From the NCBI GenBank assembly GCA_900544535.1, contig UQVH01000010.1:38046-102045 (forward strand): a stretch of DNA of 64,000 nucleotides. The letters run 5' to 3'. Made by a program: the position numbers and the translations under genes. Below the pieces are notes generated by a model. That model did not search any database. It was not told the origin of the DNA and was given only the letters and a program-made list of their open reading frames with translations. The stretch is from an uncultured Bacteroidales bacterium (GTDB lineage Bacteria; Bacteroidota; Bacteroidia; Bacteroidales; Muribaculaceae). Below are positions 8,698 through 16,842 of this stretch, piece by piece; within the stretch, counting starts at the first letter, position 1, and each line of letters opens with the position of its first letter.

Positions 8698-11049
8698 TCA
8701 TCGTACCAGAACCTTTACGGTCTTTGATCCCTGACGGCGGATATAGATGCCCGGCGTGAGATTCTCGCTGTCGACACGCACACCCTGAAGGTTGAAATAC
8801 TCAGCCGGTACATTTTCATCGGTTTCTATATCGGCTATGCCACTTAAGTCTCCGATTGTAAACGGAACGGGATCAAGCTCATAGACAGGTCCCATGCCCT
8901 GCCACAGCATCCAATTGAATCTCTTCTTGTAGAAATAAGCCTTGTAGACCTCACCGGGAACGGCGTTAGGCAGTGAAAGTGTCGCTGTCAGGGTGACAGT
9001 GCGACCGGCGGCGACATAGAGAGCCACCGGCTGCTCCACAACCGTCTCACCGGCGGCATTCTGTATGGCAAAATACAAATCTTCCCATGCAACTCCACCA
9101 AGACCTTCCACTGTACCGGTCATCTGTATGGCCTTGGGATCGACTGCTGTGGAATTGCTTACCTCCAGGCTTGCTATATTATAACTTCCGTCGGCATAGG
9201 GACTGATCGTCACCGGACACGAGGCAATAACCTTATAGTCGTAGGTCGCGTTGTCCATGTACACAAGTGCGAAAGTGTGTGCCCCGGCCTCGATCGTATA
9301 GTTTCTTGTATCGAACCATGTGCTGACAAATTCAAACGGAGTCCCTTCGGGAGTGAATCTGACGGTGGTACCCTCGGCTGTCGTAAGCACATTTCCGTCA
9401 GCGTCAATCAGTGCGGCAAGCACATAGAGGCTCGTTTCAGCATCGCCGGTAAAGCGTCCGGTGCCCGAAATCTTGATATTGCTGCCCATATAAAAGTCGC
9501 CGTTGGTATCGAGATTGTCAATGACTTTCTCGCCGACAGAGGGAAGTGTGGCTGTATTGGTGTAGGAAGATCCGTTCTTGGTACGGGTGTAGATGACGTA
9601 GTCCGGTTCGGAAGCCGGGGTGCGGAATATATAATCCTTGTTGCCGACCCTGATACCGGGATAGACACGGTAAGTACCCTCACCGAGTTCGGCAGATGGA
9701 ATCGAACCGGACAATCTGGTGCGGTCAAGATCCGAGCTGAAATCCGAGAAGTTCGGAGAGGTCACGACAATCGATTTCAAGAGCTCCGATCCGCCCTCGT
9801 TGTATATGATGTAAACTGGTGTTCCGTCAACGATATAAGGCGAACGGTTTTTGAATTCACCTTCGATGGTGAGGTATGTACCCTGAGCTGTAACCTTGTT
9901 GAAACCAGAGCAAGTGAAGGTGTAGCGGCGTTCCGACGGCGTTCCGCTTGCCGGTTTCGCACCGAAAAGAGCGCCCTGAGCATTGTTGTAGCCGCCTGCA
10001 CCGCCGCCCGCTCCAACATAGGCAGGATTAAGCGCGTCGAGCAGGAAGTAACCGTCGCTGTTGCCTGACCATCCCCAGTTGAAATGGAAATAGCCGTCGC
10101 CGCGGTAACCGTCGCAGACAAAGCAGTGGCCCACGTTGCCGGAACCCCAGTATACCATCGGGCCCACGTTTTTAAGATTGTCGTAGACCATCGCCTCCCA
10201 TTCGTCGGAAGAATAGAGTTCGCGGGGTTCGTTGTGCAGACCGGCGTCATAATTGAAATACGTGACAAGACCGTAGCCAACTTTTTCATTGAAAGCAGCC
10301 GATGCGACCGTGCTGTACATCATCTCAACCGAATAGCCGCAGGCCTGCATGAGTTTTGACACTGCATCGGACTGCACTTCTGTATATTCGTCCCGGTAGC
10401 TGTCAAGCATGTGGGCCCAGTCGAACTTGAAGTTGCTGAAATCGGCGCTGAGAGTGGGAGTCGAAGCGGGTCCTCCGCGCCAGGTATAAGAGAAACTGGC
10501 GTTTGCGCCGGCCTGTTCAGGCCAATTGTAATATTTCATCACCTGCGCCATAGCAGTGGCCACGCAACCGGTATATGTCCGTCTGTTGTTGACCACCGGA
10601 CAATAGTCACTGTACGGAGTGGTCTGGTCCCATGCGGTTTTCACCATCTGAGCGATAGGCTCACGGTCTGTCGTACGCGATACTGTATATGCCTCCGCAC
10701 CTGAAACAGAAGCCGTGCGGATCTGCCCGCTGCTCTGTTCGAGCCAGCCTCTGAAATTTTCCGGAAGATTCTCCGGATCGATCGCACCGCTGTCGCTGAA
10801 ACCGATCACCGGCGCGGCGACATCGTCGGCCGAAACAATCATCCAGCCACCTTCGGGCCGGTTGAACACATAGAGAGCCGGAGTGCCGTCTGTGCCGACA
10901 GTCATCACGGGAGCGACGGCTCCTCTCGACTGGCGCAGCTGCATGTCGCCTGCCACTCGCCCAAGCGCTTCCGAAGGGCTCAGGCTTCGCGCTGTCACCG
11001 TCATGCCCGACAGCAAAGCCGGTAACATGAGTAAGTATATTTTACGCAT
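8698..11049 (-). CDS. C10 family cysteine protease, array copy 3
   Basis: A 783-residue paralogue. Signal peptide 1-20, propeptide to ~112, catalytic Cys162 in YTGCVATAMAQVM and His308 in NVGHCFVCDGY, followed by HFNWGWSGNSDGYF. The C-terminal region carries a Trp/Met/Lys-rich insert (around KKRFNWMLWQGMG, near residue 700) not present in the other copies, then the common tail with EYFNLQG and GIYIRRQGSK. All residues needed for a working thiol protease are present. Gap to copy 4 upstream: 51 bp. Confidence 0.9.
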   Translation of the reverse strand: MRKIYLLMLPALLSGMTVTARSLSPSEALGRVAGDMQLRQSRGAVAPVMTVGTDGTPALYVFNRPEGGWMIVSADDVAAPVIGFSDSGAIDPENLPENFRGWLEQSSGQIRTASVSGAEAYTVSRTTDREPIAQMVKTAWDQTTPYSDYCPVVNNRRTYTGCVATAMAQVMKYYNWPEQAGANASFSYTWRGGPASTPTLSADFSNFKFDWAHMLDSYRDEYTEVQSDAVSKLMQACGYSVEMMYSTVASAAFNEKVGYGLVTYFNYDAGLHNEPRELYSSDEWEAMVYDNLKNVGPMVYWGSGNVGHCFVCDGYRGDGYFHFNWGWSGNSDGYFLLDALNPAYVGAGGGAGGYNNAQGALFGAKPASGTPSERRYTFTCSGFNKVTAQGTYLTIEGEFKNRSPYIVDGTPVYIIYNEGGSELLKSIVVTSPNFSDFSSDLDRTRLSGSIPSAELGEGTYRVYPGIRVGNKDYIFRTPASEPDYVIYTRTKNGSSYTNTATLPSVGEKVIDNLDTNGDFYMGSNIKISGTGRFTGDAETSLYVLAALIDADGNVLTTAEGTTVRFTPEGTPFEFVSTWFDTRNYTIEAGAHTFALVYMDNATYDYKVIASCPVTISPYADGSYNIASLEVSNSTAVDPKAIQMTGTVEGLGGVAWEDLYFAIQNAAGETVVEQPVALYVAAGRTVTLTATLSLPNAVPGEVYKAYFYKKRFNWMLWQGMGPVYELDPVPFTIGDLSGIADIETDENVPAEYFNLQGVRVDSENLTPGIYIRRQGSKTVKVLVR

Positions 11050-11100
11050 AAATAAGTGTATATATTTAATAGGTGTATATTTCTTGAATTTAATTACCTG

Positions 11101-13437
11101 TCATCTGACGAGTATTTTCGATACTTTCGATCCCTGACGGCGAATATAGACGCCGGGCGCGAGGTTGGCGCCGTCGACTTTCAGTCCCTGAAGATTGAAA
11201 TATTCCGCAGGAAGATTGTCGTCCGTGGCAACCATGCCGATTCCACTCTGCTCGCCGATGGTAAACTCGACAGGCTGTGACACATCCTTATAGACTCCTC
11301 CCGCATTGCGGCAGCAGCGGACATCGTACTTATCACCGATTTTTGCGCCGTCAATCGAAGCACTGATTGCCACGACGGTGTTCTGTCCGGCGCTGACGAA
11401 GAAGGGCATACGGTTCTGCCAGACATTCACGCCTGCTTTACGGACTACGAAATAAAGACTTTCGTAAACTACACCGCTCAGGCCGCTGACATGAGCCCTG
11501 AAGGTGACTTCACCGGAGACACCCTCGGTCTGCTCCACATCGATACCGGTGACCTCATAAGTGCCGGCAGGAGCGTTGGCCACAACTGTCACCGGGCAGG
11601 AAGCCACTGTCTCATATTGATTATGACTGTCGTTGAAATACTGGATGGCAAAAGTGTAGTCACCGGCCTCGATATATTCGCCGGTCACACTCGGAGTAAA
11701 CCAGTCGCTGACAAATTCAAAGGGAGTGCCCTCGCCTTCGGAGAAGGTCAGGGTCAGGGCTGTACCGCGTCCGCAGGCCGTACCGTCGGCTTTCAGCAGC
11801 GAGGCGACCACATAGAGGTTTGCGTCGCCCTCGCCGGTAAAGCGGGCGGTGCCTGTAACTCTGAACGGTTTGCCTACGTATATGTCACCATTGGTGCTGA
11901 GCCCATCGATCTGTTTTTGGGCGGCCTGGGGCAGAGTGGCGGTATTGCGTCCTCCGGCACGAGTGTAGATGACATAGGCCGGAGTGCCGGGAGGAGCGAG
12001 AAATTCGTATTCTGTACCATCCACCTCGATTGCAGGATAGACGCGGTAGGTTCCGTCGGGAACAGCACTCGGAACAGCCCCCATCAGCATACCGGTCGTT
12101 GAATAGAGTCCGAAATTCTTTGCTGCAGACGGAGAATAAACCGTACAGGAGCGTATATACTGTGTTCCGTCCTCATTATAGAGGCGCATGACGAATTTGC
12201 CGTTGACGGTGTAGGGTGAGTAGTTCTTGAACACTCCGTTCATATACAGATATGTGCCGTTAGTGCTTGCTGACGAAATTCCGTCAGCCGTCCGGAAAGT
12301 GTAACGGCGCGGTTTTTCGGTGTCACCCGCAGGTTTCACACCGAGGAGGGCGCCTTGGGCGCTGTTGAAGCCTCCGGATCCGCCTCCGATGCCGAGATCT
12401 GTGGGAGTCAACAGGTTAAGCAGGAAGTAGCCGTCGCTCATACCGCTCCAGCCCCAGTTGAAATGGAAATAACCGTCGGCCTTGTAGCCGTCGCAGACAA
12501 AACAGTGGGCGCCGGCATCGCCTGTGCCCCAGTAGACAACCGGCCCGCATGTGCGCAGGTTCTCATAGATCATATCTTCCCATTGCGAAGAAGTGTAGAG
12601 ATCACGCGGTTCGTTGTGAAGGCCGCCGTCATATTTGAAATAGCTGACAAGGGCGTTGCCGACACTTTCGGAGAATGCCGCGGAGGCAGAATAGCCGTAG
12701 CGCATTTCGACCGAATAGCCGCAGGCCTGCATGAGCTTGGAGACGGCTTCGGCCTGTGTGGCGGTATAGGAGCCGCGGTAACTGTCAAGCATATTGTCCC
12801 AGTCGAAACGGAAATTGCTGAAATCGGCGCTCAGGGTAGGCACAGAAGACGGACCTCCGATCCAGTTGTAGGTGAGACTGACGTTTTCAGCTGCCTGATC
12901 CGGCCAGTTGTGATATTTCATTACCTGAGCCATGGCAGTGGCCACACAGCCGGTATAGGTGCGGATGCCGTTGACGGAAGGGCAGTCGTTGTAGTAAGGA
13001 GCGCCCTGGTCCCAGAGGGTCTTTACCAACGGTGCTATGGGGTCGCGGTCGGCCGTAGCACTGCTGCTGTAAGACATCAAGCCTGCTTCAGAGGCCTCTC
13101 TGATCTGGCGTCCGCACAGTTCAAGCCATCCCCTGAAGTTGTCGGGAAGATCAGAGGGATCGAAAGCACCGCTGTCGCTGTAACCGATGACAGGCGCGGC
13201 AACATCATCGGCCGAGACGATAAGGAACCCGTTGTCTCCCTTGTTGAAAATGTAGAGTGAGGGAACGTCACCGGTGCCGACAGTCATAACGGGCTGAGCG
13301 GTCACCGCCGAGCGCGAGACTCCGGAACCAGACTGCCCCAGTGCACGGTTCAAGGCCTCCGACGGACTGAGACTGCGGGCAGCCGCCGATATACCCAAAA
13401 GCGCGGCCGCAGACAAAAGGAGTAATGATTTTCTCAC
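11101..13437 (-). CDS. C10 family cysteine protease, array copy 4 (first in transcription order)
   Basis: A 778-residue paralogue starting with GTG at 13437 (MRKSLLLL, signal peptide 1-20). Propeptide to ~115; catalytic Cys164 in YTGCVATAMAQVM and His311 in AGAHCFVCDGY; HFNWGWSGMSDGYF; central beta-rich region; common tail with EYFNLQG and GVYIRRQGSK. The 123 bp upstream hold no TAnnTTTG element, so transcription probably enters from the lipoprotein gene at 13561-14124. Confidence 0.9.
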   Translation of the reverse strand: MRKSLLLLSAAALLGISAAARSLSPSEALNRALGQSGSGVSRSAVTAQPVMTVGTGDVPSLYIFNKGDNGFLIVSADDVAAPVIGYSDSGAFDPSDLPDNFRGWLELCGRQIREASEAGLMSYSSSATADRDPIAPLVKTLWDQGAPYYNDCPSVNGIRTYTGCVATAMAQVMKYHNWPDQAAENVSLTYNWIGGPSSVPTLSADFSNFRFDWDNMLDSYRGSYTATQAEAVSKLMQACGYSVEMRYGYSASAAFSESVGNALVSYFKYDGGLHNEPRDLYTSSQWEDMIYENLRTCGPVVYWGTGDAGAHCFVCDGYKADGYFHFNWGWSGMSDGYFLLNLLTPTDLGIGGGSGGFNSAQGALLGVKPAGDTEKPRRYTFRTADGISSASTNGTYLYMNGVFKNYSPYTVNGKFVMRLYNEDGTQYIRSCTVYSPSAAKNFGLYSTTGMLMGAVPSAVPDGTYRVYPAIEVDGTEYEFLAPPGTPAYVIYTRAGGRNTATLPQAAQKQIDGLSTNGDIYVGKPFRVTGTARFTGEGDANLYVVASLLKADGTACGRGTALTLTFSEGEGTPFEFVSDWFTPSVTGEYIEAGDYTFAIQYFNDSHNQYETVASCPVTVVANAPAGTYEVTGIDVEQTEGVSGEVTFRAHVSGLSGVVYESLYFVVRKAGVNVWQNRMPFFVSAGQNTVVAISASIDGAKIGDKYDVRCCRNAGGVYKDVSQPVEFTIGEQSGIGMVATDDNLPAEYFNLQGLKVDGANLAPGVYIRRQGSKVSKILVR

Positions 13438-13560
13438 AGATTTTAAGGTGTTAAGAGCTGGTTGTTTCGTGGTTTATTATTCTCATACTTCATAACTCCC
13501 CAACTTCTTCCACGCAGAGGTCAGAGGGGAGACCTGGAGCCCGGCAATCACGCCGGATGA
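13438..13560. other. Intergenic region between lipoprotein and C10 array
   Basis: 123 bp with two short stems read on the minus strand (CCGGC with GCCGG; AGGTC with GACCT), but no U-run and no recognizable promoter. It may shape mRNA between the first and second genes of the operon rather than stop transcription. Confidence 0.4.
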
Positions 13561-14124
13561 TCAGTCTGTGTGCTTTTTCTCATCCGCTCTCATCACCGGC
13601 AGGCTGTAAATCAGACGGCACCCCGGAAGTCCTTCTGCTATCAGACTGTCGCAACGGGCCGCGGCATCAGGAGCCGAGGCTGCGAACGGCATCTGATAGA
13701 TTTCGGTCACACGGGCGCCGGGGACGATGGCGGCAACGATTTCCGCCGGTGTCGGAGCCGACTCCATAGCCGAATATTCCCGATAGGTCCAGCGGGTGAA
13801 GGCCGTGTTGGCCGACACTCCGCGACGGTCGAGAAGATAACCGCCGGAAAGCCTCACGGGCTCGCCTCCGGCAAGATCTGACGGCGCCGGATAGGAGATA
13901 AGACGCTTCTGACGCTGATCAAAACTGACCGGCACCAGAGAAGCATAATCTCCGTCGGTCTTGTAGATCCTCGCCATAGGCACCACTGCCGCCGGTGACA
14001 CCGACGGTCTCTTGCCTCCGATGACCACCGGAGGCTCCGACGGCACGGAAACCGCAGTCTGATCCTTGTGAGCGGAACAGGCAGCAAGCGAGATCGAGAG
14101 TATCGGAAGAAGTATTTGTTTCAT
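13561..14124 (-). CDS. Hypothetical lipoprotein heading the C10 protease array
   Basis: 187 residues from the ATG at 14124; a longer in-frame ORF from 14157 would put 11 residues in front of the signal peptide and overlap the promoter. The signal peptide ends in a lipobox (LAAC, Cys about residue 16). The mature part has no domain I recognize. It contains a patch SPAAVVPMARIYKTDGDYA, a TRWTYREYS segment and an ARCDSLIAEGLPGCRL stretch, whose two cysteines could pair. Its position directly upstream of four C10 protease genes, without a terminator between, suggests a protease partner such as an inhibitor or surface adaptor. That role is inference only. Confidence 0.7.
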   Translation of the reverse strand: MKQILLPILSISLAACSAHKDQTAVSVPSEPPVVIGGKRPSVSPAAVVPMARIYKTDGDYASLVPVSFDQRQKRLISYPAPSDLAGGEPVRLSGGYLLDRRGVSANTAFTRWTYREYSAMESAPTPAEIVAAIVPGARVTEIYQMPFAASAPDAAARCDSLIAEGLPGCRLIYSLPVMRADEKKHTD

Positions 14125-14154
14125 TTCAGTGACGGACTCGAAAAAGCAACCCTC

Positions 14155-14185
14155 CAAAGTTAAACATTATACTCTTATAAACCAA
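14155..14185 (-). promoter_or_regulatory. Promoter of lipoprotein / C10 array operon
   Basis: Read on the minus strand: TTG (14183-14185), 20 nt spacer, TAACTTTG (14155-14162). This is a full -33/-7 Bacteroidota promoter, about 30 bp before the lipoprotein ATG. It is the only clear promoter for the five-gene run down to 3946. Confidence 0.75.
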
Positions 14186-14275
14186 CATCCGAGGTCCATT
14201 TTAATATACAAATTTTAAATTTTAGCACTCTTTTTTGACACTTTGCCATAATTATCGCACCGATCATACAAAAAA

Positions 14276-14330
14276 GCGCCTTTAAGCGCACCACCTATTA
14301 TATATATAGGTGGTCACGCTTAAAGACGCC
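14276..14330 (-). terminator. Intrinsic terminator after C10 copy 5
   Basis: A long hairpin: TTTAAGCG/CGCTTAAA outer stem and ACCACCTAT/ATAGGTGGT inner stem, followed on the minus strand by a U-run (A-tract at 14271-14275). It ends the GH97-C10 unit and insulates it from the C10 array. Confidence 0.88.
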
Positions 14331-14380
14331 GGAATTTTTCATACGGGTATTGATCTATTCAACACCCGCGCAATCGGAGA

Positions 14381-16837
14381 TTACTTGCGGATGATCTTCA
14401 CGGTGCTGACACCTGCGGCAGTCTGCACTCTTGCGATATAGAGTCCTGACTGAAGGGCCGAAAGATCGACACGGGCTGTGGTGCCGTCGATCTCGGCGGG
14501 TGCGCCAGTCTGCGTTCCGCCGATCGAGAAGAGATCGACACGGCTGATCTCTGCGGAGGCGGAAATCACCGTATAGTCATCGGTCGGATTTGGTGAGGCG
14601 CTGACAGAAGTAGCTCCGTCGGCAATTACACCGGCAATGCCGCTGCGCTCGCCGATGATAAACTGCTTATATTCGTCCGATATGAAGTCCATGACATAAT
14701 AGAGTCCTACATCCACGATCTCGCCTGTGGAAAATCCTGTGAGGCTTCCCTTTATGACAACATCGGCAGATTCACCTGCATTCAGCACGAGCCTCGGAGA
14801 GTACAACTGCGCATCGGCATATTCCGAATCCTGTCCGAAGAATACTGCCGTGAGAGGACCGGCCATGTAGCCCGACAGACATTTTACATTCACATTGATG
14901 ACCACGTTATCAGGATCGACGGACGAGGCATTCTCGATGTCCCAGCTTGTGATCTGCAATGACGGTGTTCCCGGATCGGCCTTGACTGTGACATCTACGA
15001 GATCAGAGATAACCGTGTAGCCTGAACCGGCCTTGTAACCCATGGCAAACTTATAGGTACCGGGGGTTACAGAGACTTCAGTGTCGTTATTAGTAAACCA
15101 ATAGCTGAAATATTCAAAAGACTCTCCGGCAGTCGTGAAGCGCTGATTCATCTCGTCGCCATGGCCGAGAAGCTTACCGGCGGAGTTGAAAAGCAGACCG
15201 TAGATCGGTTGCATGACCTCAATATCTTCCGAGAAGCGGGCAATGCCTTTAACGAGGAACGAATTTTTGGCATACAGTGTCGGGCCGACGGTGAGATTGG
15301 TGACGGAATAGTCGCCGAGCGAGGGAGTTGTCACCGTATATGTCGATCCTGAGCGCGTCAGGACGACATAACCGGGCTGCGATATGGATGCCTGGAAAGG
15401 ATAGACCGTGCTGCCGATCTTGAAGACAGGATAGATACGGTAAGATCCTGCGCTCAGACCCAACGACGAAAGAGGGATTGTCAGTGACGGATAATATGAT
15501 CCCGGAGTTAAACCGGGCACATTGTAACGGTCAACGACTTTGATTTCATTGCCGTTCATATCCGTAACGCGGAAGCTGGCTTTTCCGGACACAGAGTTGA
15601 TCGAATAGTTGGCGAAATCGCCGTAGACAGTCAGGTTGGAACCGCTGATCTCTCCGGTGATAAAGCCCATGGCGATAAATTTTACATCGGTGGGCCCGGA
15701 GGAAGAAGTAGCCAACGGACGGATGCCCACAAGGATTTCCTGCGAACAGTTGTAGCCAGAAGTACTGCCGCCGGCTCCCTGCTGGTCGGGATCGAGAGCG
15801 TCAAGAAGAAAGTAGCCGTCGCTCATGCCGCTCCAGCCCCAGTTAATGTGGAAATAGCCGTCGCTGCGGTAGCCGTCGCAGACGAAGCAGTGGCCGCCCT
15901 CGCTGTTGTTGCCGGCATAGAGCACCGGGCCGTCGTTTTTAAGACTGTTGTAAACCATGTCCTCCCAGGCTGCAAGCGTGTAGCACTGACGGACTTCGTT
16001 GCGCATGGCGGGGTCATACTTGAATTTGTTGACCAGCGCGCCGCCGACAGCAGCACTCGGAGCACCGGACTCGTAGGGTCCGTAGTCCATCTCAACCGAA
16101 TAGCCGCAGGCCTGCATGAGCTTGGCAACGGCATCGGCCTGAGCGGTTGTGACGGAAGTCGCAGTCGAATAGTCGGGAAGCATGTTGGCCCAGTCGAAAG
16201 CGAAGTTGCTGAAACTTGCGGTCAGGGTCTTGTTCTGAGCTTCCCAGTCATAGCTGAACACAGCCGACGAAGCGGCCTTGTCGGGCCAGTTGTGATATTT
16301 CATCACCTGAGCCATGGCGGTAGCCACACAGCCGGTATAGGTCGGATAGCTCTGCGACCCTTCCTTATAAGTGGGGCAATACTTGTTGTAGGGGCTTCCC
16401 TGATCCCATTTTGTTTTCAGAAGGGGCCCGACGGCCTGACGCGATTCACGCTCCACGGCCTGATAGACTCCTGCATCCCCCTGAGCGGCGGCACTGATCT
16501 GAGCCTTGTATTCGTCGAGCCACCAGCGCATGGCAGGAGGCATGTTATCAGGATCGAACGTGCCGTTGTCACTGTAACCGAGCACAGGAGCGGCCACGTC
16601 GTCAGCCGAAACCACAAGATAGCCGGTCACACCGGAAGTGAATACGTACAGAGCCGGAGACTGGGCGTCGCCCACGGTCATTACCGGCGCCGGGGCAGCC
16701 TGCCCGCGGCTGATGCCGGCGACCTGCGGCTGGTTGGCCGCACGGGCCAGGGCCTCGGCGGGCGAAAGTGTTCGTGCCTCTGTCGAGGCGGTTGCTACGG
16801 CGGCTAAGGCGAGTAGCAGGAGCGTTTGCTTTTTCAA
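14381..16837 (-). CDS. C10 family cysteine protease, copy 5, with type IX-like C-terminal sorting domain
   Basis: An 818-residue secreted protease. Signal peptide ~1-21, propeptide to ~120, catalytic Cys170 in YTGCVATAMAQVM, His316 in EGGHCFVCDGY, then HINWGWSGMSDGYF. The central region has beta-sandwich character. The end differs from the four array copies: it starts with VSASPNPTDDY and ends with LQSGLYIARVQ and KIIRK, the pattern of the type A sorting domain of the type IX secretion system. It is encoded 5 bp behind the GH97 gene and is followed by a strong terminator, so it belongs to a two-gene unit separate from the array. Confidence 0.9.
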   Translation of the reverse strand: MKKQTLLLLALAAVATASTEARTLSPAEALARAANQPQVAGISRGQAAPAPVMTVGDAQSPALYVFTSGVTGYLVVSADDVAAPVLGYSDNGTFDPDNMPPAMRWWLDEYKAQISAAAQGDAGVYQAVERESRQAVGPLLKTKWDQGSPYNKYCPTYKEGSQSYPTYTGCVATAMAQVMKYHNWPDKAASSAVFSYDWEAQNKTLTASFSNFAFDWANMLPDYSTATSVTTAQADAVAKLMQACGYSVEMDYGPYESGAPSAAVGGALVNKFKYDPAMRNEVRQCYTLAAWEDMVYNSLKNDGPVLYAGNNSEGGHCFVCDGYRSDGYFHINWGWSGMSDGYFLLDALDPDQQGAGGSTSGYNCSQEILVGIRPLATSSSGPTDVKFIAMGFITGEISGSNLTVYGDFANYSINSVSGKASFRVTDMNGNEIKVVDRYNVPGLTPGSYYPSLTIPLSSLGLSAGSYRIYPVFKIGSTVYPFQASISQPGYVVLTRSGSTYTVTTPSLGDYSVTNLTVGPTLYAKNSFLVKGIARFSEDIEVMQPIYGLLFNSAGKLLGHGDEMNQRFTTAGESFEYFSYWFTNNDTEVSVTPGTYKFAMGYKAGSGYTVISDLVDVTVKADPGTPSLQITSWDIENASSVDPDNVVINVNVKCLSGYMAGPLTAVFFGQDSEYADAQLYSPRLVLNAGESADVVIKGSLTGFSTGEIVDVGLYYVMDFISDEYKQFIIGERSGIAGVIADGATSVSASPNPTDDYTVISASAEISRVDLFSIGGTQTGAPAEIDGTTARVDLSALQSGLYIARVQTAAGVSTVKIIRK

Positions 16838-16842
16838 CTTAT

